Source of the DNA: Allomuricauda sp. F6463D
GTDB taxonomy: Bacteria > Bacteroidota > Bacteroidia > Flavobacteriales > Flavobacteriaceae
Direction of reading: 5' to 3'
Length of the DNA: 64,000 bases
Assembly: GCF_023015965.1 (NCBI RefSeq)
Contig: NZ_JALKAN010000002.1
Span: 868,001-932,000 of the forward strand
Of this stretch, positions 8,143 to 18,028 are shown one piece after another (within the stretch, counting starts at the first letter, position 1; the number at the start of each line of letters is the position of its first letter). A model generated the notes under the pieces. It was not told the DNA's origin, ran no database searches, and saw only the letters and a program-made list of their open reading frames with translations. The position numbers and the translations under genes were made by a program.

Positions 8143-10215
8143 TTATTTGAAATCGGTAGGCTCCACACCTTCGTTAACCTTGATTTCCTTCACGATGAAC
8201 TCAAAGTTTTGTGGCCCCATACTTTGTATCAATTTAAAGGGAAATTTAATTCCAGAAACTTCTTGGTAATCATCAAAAGTAAATGTGCTTGTTATTTGCT
8301 GTCCTTGAACCTCTTGTGTGTTGGTCTCTTGGACTTTTAGACCGGTTTCAACATCATAAAAAGCGGTTTTTCCATCACTAATTTTCAGCTTGTACGCTTT
8401 GGTGTCCCCTACAGGTTCAACGCCTTCCAAGGTAATATTTCCAGCAGATAAGTAGTTCAATTCTGGGAAAGCCGCAGACTCTTCTTTGATTTTTGCAATT
8501 TCTTCTGGGGAAAGGTCTTTGCGTTGGCCTTGTACAACCATGTAACCAGTATCGCCGTCCAACACCTGTTTTTGCATGGAGTTGCCCTGTACCTTTACGT
8601 CTTGCATAAATTGGTCTTGGGCAGTCTTCTTCATCTCAAGTTCCAGCTTCATGCCCTGCATTTCCGCTTCGGCTAACATGGAATAGGAATTCACGCCTTC
8701 CAATTTGGACTTACCACCAATGACTTCAATATACTTTTGTAATACCGTATTGGCATCTATACCTTCAGGTACCGCTGCGTTGTAATTTGGCTTTTCTGTT
8801 TTATTGGCATATTTATCGTAGTAAAGTACAGGAACATCCTTTTCTTTAAAAGTTACTTTTTCCAGATTTTCCAATACATCGCTCCCTTTTCCGGTAACGA
8901 CCACTCTGGCATTGGAGGTGGAAAAATGTTTTTGTGCAGCTTGTTGCACATCTTCCTTGCTTATGGCATCCAATCGCTCTAAATAAGTTTCATAAAAATT
9001 CTTTGGAAGCTCTTCGGTTTCAATATTAAGAGCGTATTCGGCAACGGTTTCTGGTTTTTCGAGTGCCATTACAAAGTTACCGGCATATTTTGCCTTCGCG
9101 GTTGCCAGCTCCTCGTCGGATACGGGCTCAGAAATAATCTTATCTATTTCTTTCAATATTTCAACCACTGAACTATCGGTGACGGCATTTCGTACTTGTG
9201 CATAAGCGTTAAAGCGCATTGGGCTGTACTTATTGGCTCGTATTCCGGAATACGAGCCATAAGTGTATCCCTTGTCTTCCCTAAGGTTTTGGAACAATCT
9301 TGACTGCATTCCTCCACCCAAGATTCTATTGGCCAAGAGCGCATCCAAGTAATCCTCGTCCTTCATTGTTAAGCGGGTAATGTTTTCCACGGCCACTTCG
9401 GACTGTACGGCATTGGGTACATCAACAAAGTTGATTTGCGTGTACTGCACATCTTTTGGGTCTGAGTAGCTAAAAGATGGAGGCGCAGCTTTGGACCATG
9501 GTGTAAAGGCCTTGGTTACTAATTCTTTTACCGTATCAAAATCAACGTCACCGATCACAACCAGATAAGCATTGGCAGGAACAAAATAAGATCGGTAGAA
9601 CTGTTCTACATCCAACAATGTTACATTGCTTACCGTTTCTTCGGTCATAAACTCACCGTATGGATGATTTTTACCATAGGCCAAAGCAGCTTGTACTCTG
9701 TTCGCGATGGCAGAAACATCTTTTTCTTCGGATTTGATTCCAGTAATGATTTTATCTTTTTCTTTTTCAAATTCTTCTTGTATGAAGTTTGGATTGAGTG
9801 CGGCATCGGCCATCAATTCCAAGATTCTTGGGAAATATTTGGACAAGGAGCTTGCAAAGGCACTTTGGTCTCCGATGTAAATATTGGCACCCAAGAAATC
9901 CACTTCCTCGTAGAATTCATCTTTGGGGATGTTTTTGGAGCCTTTTCCCAGCATGCTGCCGGTAAGGGCGGAAACACCAGCCTTGTCCCCTTCCATAATA
10001 GGTGGGTTGTCAATGGAAAGCTGAATGCGAACCCTCGGCAGTTTATGGTTTTCTACCACCAGAACTCTTAAACCGTTTTTGAGCTCAAAACGGGCCGGTT
10101 CCTTTAAATTGATTTTTGGTGCCGGGCCGGGCTCTGGTTGTGTACTCCTATCTATTTGTGCATATGTGGCCGTCATAAATAAAGACAGCGCAGCTAAAAC
10201 TATATATTTTTTCAT
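8143..10215 (-). CDS. M16-family peptidase subunit lacking the zinc motif, with C-terminal extension
   Basis: The 690-residue secreted protein has a signal peptide (to about residue 19) and two M16 domains (about 35-460), but the HxxEH position reads SALTGSMLG, so it cannot bind the catalytic zinc. It keeps the Arg/Tyr pair motif (LREDKGYTYGSYSG) of the substrate-binding subunit in two-subunit M16 proteases. Residues from about 490 form an extra lipoprotein-sorting-like beta domain. The partner is the preceding gene, whose stop is one base from this start. A processing heterodimer in the periplasm is the likely unit. Confidence 0.9.
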   Translation of the reverse strand: MKKYIVLAALSLFMTATYAQIDRSTQPEPGPAPKINLKEPARFELKNGLRVLVVENHKLPRVRIQLSIDNPPIMEGDKAGVSALTGSMLGKGSKNIPKDEFYEEVDFLGANIYIGDQSAFASSLSKYFPRILELMADAALNPNFIQEEFEKEKDKIITGIKSEEKDVSAIANRVQAALAYGKNHPYGEFMTEETVSNVTLLDVEQFYRSYFVPANAYLVVIGDVDFDTVKELVTKAFTPWSKAAPPSFSYSDPKDVQYTQINFVDVPNAVQSEVAVENITRLTMKDEDYLDALLANRILGGGMQSRLFQNLREDKGYTYGSYSGIRANKYSPMRFNAYAQVRNAVTDSSVVEILKEIDKIISEPVSDEELATAKAKYAGNFVMALEKPETVAEYALNIETEELPKNFYETYLERLDAISKEDVQQAAQKHFSTSNARVVVTGKGSDVLENLEKVTFKEKDVPVLYYDKYANKTEKPNYNAAVPEGIDANTVLQKYIEVIGGKSKLEGVNSYSMLAEAEMQGMKLELEMKKTAQDQFMQDVKVQGNSMQKQVLDGDTGYMVVQGQRKDLSPEEIAKIKEESAAFPELNYLSAGNITLEGVEPVGDTKAYKLKISDGKTAFYDVETGLKVQETNTQEVQGQQITSTFTFDDYQEVSGIKFPFKLIQSMGPQNFEFIVKEIKVNEGVEPTDFK

Positions 10216-10216
10216 C

Positions 10217-11539
10217 TTAATTAGCGTCTTTTTGTTCTGGCAAATATTCTAATTCGACCCGTTGGTTCACCTTCAGGTATTTTTTTGCTACTTCCATAAT
10301 TTCCTCACGGGTAATAGAACGGTAAATGTCTATTTCTGTATTGATGAGGTTGGTGTCGTCCTTCAGCATATAATTTTCAGCCAAAGAATTGGCAATGCCT
10401 TCAACACCGCTATTGGTATTAACAAATTGGTTTTCGAACTTGTTTTGGAGTTTTTGGTAATCTTTTTCCGAAATCAACTCCATTTGGAGTTTCAGGATTT
10501 CTTCATCTATCTCTTTTTTGATGTCCTGAATTGAATTTTCACCTACCGGAAGCCCTCCAACGATGTAAGAGCTGTAATCTTCTGCATCTATTGGAACCGA
10601 TAGTATTTGTAATGCCATTTTTTTCTCGTCGACCAATTTTTTGTATAGCTTGGAACTTTCCCCACTGCTTAAATAGGTAGAGATCATATTGATGACATAA
10701 GAATCCCTTTGTCCTTGACCTGGTGTTCTATAAGCCAAAAGAATTGCAGGGATTTGAATGTTGGGATCATGATATTTGGCAAAAACTGTCTTTGTGATGG
10801 GTTTTTCTGCCGTATTTGGGCGTTGTATCTCGGCACCTCTTGGAATCGGTCCAAAATAGTCTTCGATCATCTTTTTGGTCTTGGCGGTTTCAAAATCACC
10901 TGCTACCACCAAAACGGCATTGTTGGGAACGTAATAGGTTTTGTTGAATTTTTTAAAATCGTCCAAAGTGGCACTGGACAAATGATCCAAAGAACCAATA
11001 ACTCCCCAGCGATATGGGTGATCGGGATATAGATTTTTAAGGATTTGCTCAAAAAATGCACCGTAGGGAGCATTGTCCGTTCTTAATCTTCTTTCTTCTT
11101 GTACCACTTCTTTTTGGGTGTCCACGCCGACTTGACCAATGATGGGGTGCATCAATCGCTCAGACTCCAGCCAAAGTCCCACTTCCAGACTATTGGAAGG
11201 GAATACTTCGTAATAATACGTGCGGTCCAAAAAAGTGTTTGCGTTGGCTTTGCCACCGTTGGAGGAGACTATTTTGTCCCATTCACCTCGTTCAATGTTT
11301 TTGGTGCCTTCGAACAATAAATGTTCAAAAAAATGGGCAAAACCCGTTTTATCGGGATCTTCATCTTTTGACCCCACATGGTACATAACCGATGTGGTGA
11401 CTACTGGGGCACTGTTGTCCTGGTGGAGTATAACGTGGAGACCATTATCCAGATCATACTCTTCAAAAACCACTTCCTGAGCAGAAAGTATAGTTATTGA
11501 AAATAGCATTGCGAATGCTGAAAACAAATGTTTTTTCAT
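10217..11539 (-). CDS. M16-family zinc metallopeptidase, catalytic subunit
   Basis: The 440-residue protein has a signal peptide (cleavage near SAQ, residue 21) and the inverted zinc motif H69-FF-E72-H73 with the third ligand in VVQEERR near residue 148, as in pitrilysin/MPP-type enzymes. It degrades or processes peptides, presumably in the periplasm. The downstream gene supplies the non-catalytic half; separation by one base implies co-translation. The substrate is unknown. The divergent neighbour is the DUF4199 gene, with about 165 bp between. Confidence 0.93.
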   Translation of the reverse strand: MKKHLFSAFAMLFSITILSAQEVVFEEYDLDNGLHVILHQDNSAPVVTTSVMYHVGSKDEDPDKTGFAHFFEHLLFEGTKNIERGEWDKIVSSNGGKANANTFLDRTYYYEVFPSNSLEVGLWLESERLMHPIIGQVGVDTQKEVVQEERRLRTDNAPYGAFFEQILKNLYPDHPYRWGVIGSLDHLSSATLDDFKKFNKTYYVPNNAVLVVAGDFETAKTKKMIEDYFGPIPRGAEIQRPNTAEKPITKTVFAKYHDPNIQIPAILLAYRTPGQGQRDSYVINMISTYLSSGESSKLYKKLVDEKKMALQILSVPIDAEDYSSYIVGGLPVGENSIQDIKKEIDEEILKLQMELISEKDYQKLQNKFENQFVNTNSGVEGIANSLAENYMLKDDTNLINTEIDIYRSITREEIMEVAKKYLKVNQRVELEYLPEQKDAN

Positions 11540-11704
11540 CGTAATAGTTAGTATTTAAAAAATTGATGTTACTAGGAGGTTGGTATCGATTTGCACATCG
11601 ATGTTACGTTAAATATAGAATATTTTTTTAATGCTTAAAGAAAATTTTATAAGTCTTAAGCTTTTTAATGTGGGATAATTCACAAACATTCAGTAAATTA
11701 AACA

Positions 11705-12181
11705 ATGAATCCAAAAAGTAGAAGTATGAAAAATTTAACTCTTCCAATTCGTTTTGGAATAGTAACCAGTGCCGTACTGATTGCGTATTTTTTGATTTTG
11801 GCAGTGATGGGGAAACACACCAATGTGTTTTACAGTCTTTTTAATGGAATTATCACAGGTTTTGGTATTTACGAGACCATTAAGTATACCAAAATAAGAC
11901 AAGGAAAAGATTTTAGTTATGGAAAGGGGTTTACTGCTGGAATAACTACAGGGTTTGTGGCAACCTTGCTGTTTACTTTTTTCTTTGCATTTTATGCAAC
12001 CGAGCTGGATAGTGATTTTTTAGATAAACTTTCCTCAGCTTGGTCCAAGGACTACAAAAATTTTCAGGGAATAGTCTTTTTTACAGTCGCCATTATGGGA
12101 TTTGCAACAACCTTGGTTTTGACCCTCTCATTTATGCAACTGTTTAAAACAAGCAATAATTCAAAAAAAATTATAACCTAA
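11705..12181 (+). CDS. DUF4199 family membrane protein
   Basis: The 158-residue product has four hydrophobic segments (about 13-33, 43-58, 77-98 and 122-146) and the conserved IYETIKYTK and GKGFTAGI stretches typical of DUF4199, a Bacteroidota inner-membrane family of unknown function. The frame opens at ATG 11705, but an internal ATG at 11726 (MKNLTLPIRFG) matches the usual family start and may be the true one. It stands alone upstream of the rplU promoter. Confidence 0.82.
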   Translation: MNPKSRSMKNLTLPIRFGIVTSAVLIAYFLILAVMGKHTNVFYSLFNGIITGFGIYETIKYTKIRQGKDFSYGKGFTAGITTGFVATLLFTFFFAFYATELDSDFLDKLSSAWSKDYKNFQGIVFFTVAIMGFATTLVLTLSFMQLFKTSNNSKKIIT

Positions 12182-12196
12182 ATCAAAGAAGAATAC

Positions 12197-12226
12197 TTGT
12201 AGATTAAGGATTTAGCAGTATATTTG
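12197..12226 (+). promoter_or_regulatory. Bacteroidota-type promoter of rplU-rpmA
   Basis: TTG at 12197-12199 and TATATTTG at 12219-12226 are separated by 19 bp. This matches the -33/-7 consensus of the Bacteroidota housekeeping sigma factor. Transcription would begin about 45 nt before the rplU ATG. Confidence 0.75.
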
Positions 12227-12276
12227 CACCCGCTAATTTTGATAAAGCGAAGTATTTTTAATCTAATTAACGCATT

Positions 12277-12816
12277 ATGTACGCAATTGTAGAGATGGCA
12301 GGGCAGCAGTTTAAAGTTGCAAAAGACCAAAAAGTGTACGTTCACCGTTTACAAGAGGAAGAAGGTAACAAAGTTACTTTTGATAAAGTTCTTCTTTTGG
12401 AAGATGGTGATAACGTAACAATTGGCGCCCCGGTCATAGAAGGTGCGGCCGTAGAGGCCAAAGTAGTAAAGCACCTAAAAGGAGATAAGGTAATCGTCTT
12501 TAAAAAGAAAAGACGTAAAGGGTACCGTAAGAAAAACGGTCACAGACAATATTTAACGGAAATCGTTGTTGAGAATATTGTTGCCAAAGGTGCCAAAAAA
12601 GCGGCTCCTGCTAAAGCTAAAGCTGAAGCAAAGCCTGCTGCTGAGCCAAAAAAGGCAGAGAAAAAAGCAGTAGCTCCTAAAAAAGAAGCTCCAAAGGCAG
12701 CAGAGGATTTGGGTTCCAAAACTGTTGCTGAATTGAAGGAAATGGCAAAAGCTAAAGAAATTACCGGTTACTCTTCAATGAAGAAAGCCGAGTTGATTGA
12801 AGCATTAAGCAAATAA
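12277..12816 (+). CDS. rplU: 50S ribosomal protein L21 (bL21) with extra C-terminal domain
   Basis: Residues 1-105 form the L21 core: MYAIVEMAGQQFKVAKDQKV, then the basic KKKRRKGYRKKNGHRQ tract that binds 23S rRNA. A Lys/Ala/Pro-rich linker (about 106-143) follows, and then a roughly 35-residue helical module (TVAELKEMAKAK, then MKKAELIEALSK) resembling the Rho N-terminal/SAP-type nucleic-acid-binding fold. The total of 179 residues compares with about 103 in E. coli. The extension is not needed for the core ribosomal role and its function is unknown. It is followed 23 bp later by rpmA in the usual order. Confidence 0.96.
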   Translation: MYAIVEMAGQQFKVAKDQKVYVHRLQEEEGNKVTFDKVLLLEDGDNVTIGAPVIEGAAVEAKVVKHLKGDKVIVFKKKRRKGYRKKNGHRQYLTEIVVENIVAKGAKKAAPAKAKAEAKPAAEPKKAEKKAVAPKKEAPKAAEDLGSKTVAELKEMAKAKEITGYSSMKKAELIEALSK

Positions 12817-12839
12817 GAAAGAACTAAAATTTATATATC

Positions 12840-13100
12840 ATGGCTCACAAGAAAGGTGTAGGTAGTTCAAAAAACGGTAGAGAATCAGAATCGAAACGCT
12901 TAGGTGTAAAGATTTTTGGTGGTCAGGCAGCAATTGCAGGTAACATCATCGTTAGACAACGTGGTACCAAACACAATCCTGGCGAAAATGTATATGCAGG
13001 AAAAGATCATACCTTACATGCTAAGGTAGACGGTCTTGTTAAGTTTGAAAAGAAAGCAGGGGGCAGATCTTATGTTTCCATTGAACCTTTTGAAGCTTAA
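12840..13100 (+). CDS. rpmA: 50S ribosomal protein L27 (bL27)
   Basis: The 86-residue protein starts [20 protein letters not shown], the invariant L27 N-terminus that reaches towards the peptidyl-transferase centre, and contains [16 protein letters not shown]. The N-terminus begins directly with the mature form, with no Firmicutes-type cleavable leader. It is co-transcribed with rplU and followed by a strong terminator. Confidence 0.98.
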   Translation: MAHKKGVGSSKNGRESESKRLGVKIFGGQAAIAGNIIVRQRGTKHNPGENVYAGKDHTLHAKVDGLVKFEKKAGGRSYVSIEPFEA

Positions 13101-13122
13101 TACGCAATTATAATATTCAGTG

Positions 13123-13153
13123 AAAAGACCCTGCATTTGCGGGGTCTTTTTTG
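13123..13153 (+). terminator. Intrinsic terminator of rplU-rpmA
   Basis: A 9-bp stem (13123-13131 with 13142-13150) around a 10-nt loop is followed by a T run. Confidence 0.88.
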
Positions 13154-13247
13154 TTTATATTAGTTTTTAATGGTTTAATAACCTAATGATGATATTGGGG
13201 TTAGAAAGGATGATTTTCTTTAAATCCTGCTTATTCCAATAGTAATT

Positions 13248-14843
13248 ATGAAGAAGGTTATTAGATTTACAGTTCTTATTTTTTCCTTTTTTCTTTTTAC
13301 TAAGGAGGCCCATGGGCAACAAACTATTGGGTTTTTAGATTCCAGAAAACCTCAAAAAGAGTATCAAACTCTAAAAAGTCAATTGGAGGCCGCTAAAAAG
13401 CATTCAATTAATCCCAAACAAATAGCACTAGCATATTTGCAAATAGGGGAATATTACCATGTTTTGGGTTTGTACACGGAAGCAATATCCCAATACAATT
13501 TTGCTCTGGACCATTTGAGTTTTGATTTACAAGACCCTCTATTTATTAACCTCAATAATAACATAGGTAATGTATACTTATCCTTAAATAATTTTGCACT
13601 TGCCGAAAAGTATTTTGAGGAAACCAAACAAGTATCCATTAAACTAAAAGATAATGAAGGGTTAGCCAGATCCTTAAGCTTATTGGGACATAGTCACGAA
13701 AAACAAGGAGAGTACGAAGAAGCGCTTCAGGATCAAACTAACAGTTTAGAATTATTTCAAAATCTTCGAGATGACCATGGAATTGCTTTGACAAACGAAA
13801 ACATTGGAAGCATTTATGAGGATTTGGGTCGCTTTGAACTGGCATTCAAATACTTTGATAAGGCGTATGAATACCTTCAAGGCAGTGGTTCTTTATTAGA
13901 GATAAATGTGCTCAACAATTTAGGTGATATTTACAGAAAAACCGGAGATTATGAGTCAGCTTTAGAAAGGACGTATATGGCTCTGGAACTGGCCAGTGAC
14001 CTCAATGATGGGCACCAATTGGAAAGTGCTTACACAGACCTTTCCAAAACCTATGCGCTCATGGGCAATTTTAAAAAAGCCCACGAACATTTGCTCAAAG
14101 CTGAACAATATAGCAGTGATATGCTCAAGGCCCAAAACTATGATCAGTTAAATGTGCTACAAACCATATATGAGACCAATAAAAAAGAAGCAGAAATACA
14201 ACTGTTAAAAGAACAGAACAAGGTAATTGCTGCCAATCAAAATTTGATGTGGGTAGCGCTTTTTGCGATAGGAGTCATCTTTACCATCCTATATTATTAT
14301 ATGGGAAGAAAGAGGAAAGCGAAGCTAAAACTACAGGAATATAAACAGCGTATGTTAAAGGCAGAACTAGATAAAAAAGCAATTGAGGAGAAAAACCTAC
14401 AACACGAAGTACAACTCAAAGCAGCATCTTTATCCAGGTACAGTTTGCATTTATCGCAAAAGAACAAAATCTTATTGGACATGTCCAATACACTTCGGAA
14501 CATGGTTTCTCGCAAACACATGAACACATCCGAAAAAATAAAGGAGTTGGTCAAAGAAATAGATTTTAATCTTAAGCAGGAACAGGAATGGGAGGAGTTT
14601 ATGACCTTTTTTAAAGAAATCCACCCCGAATTCATCAAAAAATTGTCGGCCTTGTCCAAAAATAATCTTTCGCCAGCAGAACTTAGGTTGGGTATGTTGT
14701 TGCGGTTAAACCTATCATCAAAAGAAATAGCATCAATTCTTAGGGTAACACCAGATAGTGTTCGTGTGGCACGCTACAGGCTCAGAAAAAAATTACCAAT
14801 TAATCAAAATGAGGAATTGGTAAACTATATGATCGATCTTTAA
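13248..14843 (+). CDS. TPR-repeat membrane regulator with C-terminal LuxR-type helix-turn-helix
   Basis: The 531-residue protein has a signal peptide (about 1-24), at least five tetratricopeptide repeats (about 60-300), a transmembrane helix (NLMWVALFAIGVIFTILYYY, about 328-347), a coiled coil (about 355-400), and a LuxR/GerE-like HTH at the C-terminus (SPAELRLGMLLRLNLSSKEI into VTPDSVRVARYRLRKKL, about 475-515). The layout suggests a periplasmic TPR sensor joined to a cytoplasmic DNA-binding domain in one chain. It sits directly before a TonB receptor and phytase, which it probably controls; that link is inferred from position. Confidence 0.85.
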   Translation: MKKVIRFTVLIFSFFLFTKEAHGQQTIGFLDSRKPQKEYQTLKSQLEAAKKHSINPKQIALAYLQIGEYYHVLGLYTEAISQYNFALDHLSFDLQDPLFINLNNNIGNVYLSLNNFALAEKYFEETKQVSIKLKDNEGLARSLSLLGHSHEKQGEYEEALQDQTNSLELFQNLRDDHGIALTNENIGSIYEDLGRFELAFKYFDKAYEYLQGSGSLLEINVLNNLGDIYRKTGDYESALERTYMALELASDLNDGHQLESAYTDLSKTYALMGNFKKAHEHLLKAEQYSSDMLKAQNYDQLNVLQTIYETNKKEAEIQLLKEQNKVIAANQNLMWVALFAIGVIFTILYYYMGRKRKAKLKLQEYKQRMLKAELDKKAIEEKNLQHEVQLKAASLSRYSLHLSQKNKILLDMSNTLRNMVSRKHMNTSEKIKELVKEIDFNLKQEQEWEEFMTFFKEIHPEFIKKLSALSKNNLSPAELRLGMLLRLNLSSKEIASILRVTPDSVRVARYRLRKKLPINQNEELVNYMIDL

Positions 14844-15014
14844 TTCATTTTTCACACGTTTTTATAGCGAAGGTTATCACCATGTAAAAAAATTGTAATT
14901 GTTGCCCTCTTGTTTCTGTTGATTTTCAGTTTTGTTTTCTATTTGTTTCCTTTTAGTTCAAATTATAATAAGCTGATTAACATAGTTTTGGGAAGCAATC
15001 TAACAAGAACCAAA

Positions 15015-17918
15015 ATGAAATTGATGAACCTTAAAAAACTAATTTTTGTAACGCTATTTCTGGTGTTCGGAACTGTATTGGGCCAAGCACAATCAGGAAA
15101 TATTCAGGGAACAATTACCGATGAAAATGGTATATATGTTCCTGGGGCCAATGTCTATATTGAATCCTTGGTTAAAGGAGCTATTTCAAATTTTGACGGT
15201 AGGTTTACTTTGGTGGGTATCCCCGAAGGGTCCTATACATTAAGAGTGTCCTATATGGGCTATTCCGATGTTGAACAAGACGTGGCTGTATCAAACGGGC
15301 AAACAGTTGGAGCGAGTATTGTGCTTACTTCTTCTAATTTGGAATTGGACGAGGTGCAGGTGAGTGCATATGGGCTTAGTGGACAATCCAAAGCTTTGAA
15401 CACCCAAAAGAACAATATGAACATTACCAATGTGGTGTCCACCGACCAAATTGGTAAATTCCCAGATGCGAATATTGGCGATGCCGTTAAACGTATTCCA
15501 GGTATCACCATGCAGGTAGATCAAGGAGAGGCGCGTAATATTATTGTTCGTGGTCTTTCTCCACAATTAAACTCGGTTACCTTGAACGGGAGTAGAATTC
15601 CTTCCGCAGAATCCGATAACAGAAATATTCAGATGGATCTTATTCCTTCCGATATGATCCAGACCATTGAAGTAAACAAGGCTGTAACTCCCGATATGGA
15701 TGCGGATGCCTTGGGTGGTTCCGTGAATTTGGTGACTAGAACGGCACCTCAAGGTTTCAGACTATCTGCTACTGCGGGTTCTGGTATTAACTTAATTACT
15801 GACAAACCAATTTGGAATGGTTCCATTTTAGTAGGTGACCGTACCAACGATGGCAAATTCGGATATATGTTCTCAACAACGATAAACGACAACGATTTTG
15901 GCTCTGATAATATAGAAGCTGAATGGAGCGATGAGTTCGAGTACAACACAGGAGTGGAAGACGAAGAAGGAGAAGCAATACTTGAAGAAATAGATGTTGA
16001 TCCATATACCAATGTAACAGAACAACGGACATACTTGGTCCAAAGGGTGCGGAGAAGCTTCTCGGCCAATTTTGATTATCAAATCAACTCGGCCAACAAT
16101 ATTTACCTAAAAACCATGTACAACTGGAGGGACGACCGAGAAAACAGATTTGCTTTTGCACAAGAAATTTTAGATGGAGAAGATATTGAGGAAGGTGATT
16201 TTTCAATAAGCAACGGCGTGCCGACCCGTTTTCCAATTGAAGCGGTTCGCGAATCCAAAGGTGGTATTGCTGGAGGACGAAACAAAAATCGAAGGTTGGA
16301 AGACCAACGTATGCAAAACTACACCTTGGGAGGCACCCATCTTTTGGGTAGTCTAAAAATTGATTGGATGGGAGCTTATGCAAAAGCATCTGAAGAACGA
16401 TTGAATGAACGGTATGCGGCCTATGTTACTGAATATATTGTGAACAACGATAACAGCAACCCAAAATATCCAATAATGACTGCTGCTGATCCAAGTGACT
16501 TTAGCAATTTAAATAGTTTTGAGTTTGATGAAATAACTAACGAAAACCAATATACGGAGGAAGAAGACATCAACTTTTTTGCAAATTTCGAATTGCCTGC
16601 CAATATTTTTGGTCAAGGTGAGGGTAGCATAAAATTTGGTGCAAGAGGGCGTTTCAAAACCAAATTGAGAGAGAACGACTTCTTCGAGTATGATTTAGAA
16701 GATCTGTATCCTACATTAGGTTCGGTTCCCGTAAAAAGTTACACCAATCCAGATTTTTTGGCTGGAGAAAAATACCAAGCGGGGACCTTTGCCAGCGAAG
16801 AATGGTTGGGAACACTCGATTTGAACAGTACCAATGGCGAAGCGTTGCCAGATGAATATTTGCCAGGTAATTTTGAAGTAAAGGAAAATGTTTTGGCAGC
16901 CTATGCCATGTTCAATCAAAAGCTTTCTGATAAGTTGAGCGTATTGGCTGGACTTAGAGTAGAAAACACTCAACTTGAAACGGATGGAAACAGAGTTGTC
17001 TATATAGAAGAAGATGAAGACGCTGGAATTGACGAAGGGATAGAAGTAGAAGCTGTTTCCGATGAAAATTCCTATACCAACCTATTGCCAGGCATCCATT
17101 TTAAGTACGACTTGGATAATAATACGGTACTTCGGTTGGCTTGGACAAATACCTTGGCCCGTCCCAATTATGAAGACCTGATTCCAAGGGCAGAAATCGT
17201 CAATGAAGATAAAGAGGTTGTTGTAGGAAATCCAGAGTTAGACCCTACAACATCAATGAACTTTGATTTGAATGCAGAACATTATTTTGAGAGTGTAGGA
17301 ATTGTATCTGGAGGAGTTTTTTATAAAAAAATAGATGATTTTATCTACACTTTTATTACCGAATCCGAGGATGATTCTTATGGTTCTGGAACTACTGGCT
17401 ATGATGTGTTCCAGCCATTGAACGGAGATTCCGCTTCTATTTTTGGAGCAGAAGTGTCTTTCCAAAGACAATTGGATTTCTTGCCAGGATTTGCTAAAAA
17501 CTTTAGCATCTATTTAAACTATACTTATCTGTCATCAAGTGCAGATGGTATCCGTAATGAGGATGGTGATGAACGTACTGACTTGGATTTGCCGAACACT
17601 GCTCCGAATATGTTCAATGGTTCCTTGGGTTATGCCGATAAGAGATTCAACGCAAGATTGTCCGCTAACTTTTCCGATTCCTATATTGATGAAATTGGCG
17701 GGAATGCTTTCGAAGATAGATACTACGACACACAGTTCTTCTTGGATTTTAACGCCAGTTACGCCATTAACAGTAATTTGAGGCTGTACGCGGATGTGAA
17801 TAACATCACCAATCAGCCGTTGCGTTATTTTCAAAGCGTGAAGGAAAGAACGCAACAGGCCGAATATTACAACATTCGATTCACCTTCGGTATAAAGTAC
17901 GATTTGTTCAAAAAGTAA
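15015..17918 (+). CDS. TonB-dependent receptor with carboxypeptidase-like N-domain, linked to phytase
   Basis: The 967-residue receptor starts MKLMNLKKLIFVTLFLVFG (signal peptide to about residue 25). It has a carboxypeptidase-D-like beta domain (GTITDENGIYVPGANVYIES), a plug (IVVRGLSPQLNSVTLNG-type segment) and a long barrel. The DANIGDAVKRIPGI and NLVTRTAP motifs place it in the Xanthomonas/Caulobacter-type receptor group (TIGR01782). An in-frame TTG at 14910 would add 35 residues of poor signal-peptide character, so ATG 15015 is preferred. The phytase follows 110 bp downstream and the TPR regulator precedes it, suggesting uptake of an inositol phosphate or its products. Confidence 0.93.
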   Translation: MKLMNLKKLIFVTLFLVFGTVLGQAQSGNIQGTITDENGIYVPGANVYIESLVKGAISNFDGRFTLVGIPEGSYTLRVSYMGYSDVEQDVAVSNGQTVGASIVLTSSNLELDEVQVSAYGLSGQSKALNTQKNNMNITNVVSTDQIGKFPDANIGDAVKRIPGITMQVDQGEARNIIVRGLSPQLNSVTLNGSRIPSAESDNRNIQMDLIPSDMIQTIEVNKAVTPDMDADALGGSVNLVTRTAPQGFRLSATAGSGINLITDKPIWNGSILVGDRTNDGKFGYMFSTTINDNDFGSDNIEAEWSDEFEYNTGVEDEEGEAILEEIDVDPYTNVTEQRTYLVQRVRRSFSANFDYQINSANNIYLKTMYNWRDDRENRFAFAQEILDGEDIEEGDFSISNGVPTRFPIEAVRESKGGIAGGRNKNRRLEDQRMQNYTLGGTHLLGSLKIDWMGAYAKASEERLNERYAAYVTEYIVNNDNSNPKYPIMTAADPSDFSNLNSFEFDEITNENQYTEEEDINFFANFELPANIFGQGEGSIKFGARGRFKTKLRENDFFEYDLEDLYPTLGSVPVKSYTNPDFLAGEKYQAGTFASEEWLGTLDLNSTNGEALPDEYLPGNFEVKENVLAAYAMFNQKLSDKLSVLAGLRVENTQLETDGNRVVYIEEDEDAGIDEGIEVEAVSDENSYTNLLPGIHFKYDLDNNTVLRLAWTNTLARPNYEDLIPRAEIVNEDKEVVVGNPELDPTTSMNFDLNAEHYFESVGIVSGGVFYKKIDDFIYTFITESEDDSYGSGTTGYDVFQPLNGDSASIFGAEVSFQRQLDFLPGFAKNFSIYLNYTYLSSSADGIRNEDGDERTDLDLPNTAPNMFNGSLGYADKRFNARLSANFSDSYIDEIGGNAFEDRYYDTQFFLDFNASYAINSNLRLYADVNNITNQPLRYFQSVKERTQQAEYYNIRFTFGIKYDLFKK

Positions 17919-17941
17919 TATTTAATCAAATGTAGTATCGA

Positions 17942-17994
17942 GAGCAGACAAGAAACATTGGTTTTTAACCTAAACACCTTTCTTGGCTTTGCTC
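17942..17994 (+). other. Intercistronic multi-stem hairpin between receptor and phytase
   Basis: Nested inverted repeats occur between the two genes: 5 bp (942-946 with 990-994, adding 17000), 7 bp (17949-17955 with 17979-17985) and an inner 4-bp stem (17960-17963 with 17967-17970). There is no T run after it, so it is not an obvious terminator. It could protect or set the level of the upstream mRNA. Confidence 0.35.
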
Positions 17995-18028
17995 GAACGA
18001 ACATTTTTAAAAAAAATTAAATACGATT

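Noticed and set aside
14910..15014. N-terminal extension of the phytase-linked receptor from TTG
   Set aside because: The added 35 residues have no signal-peptide logic; ATG 15015 gives a clean signal peptide.
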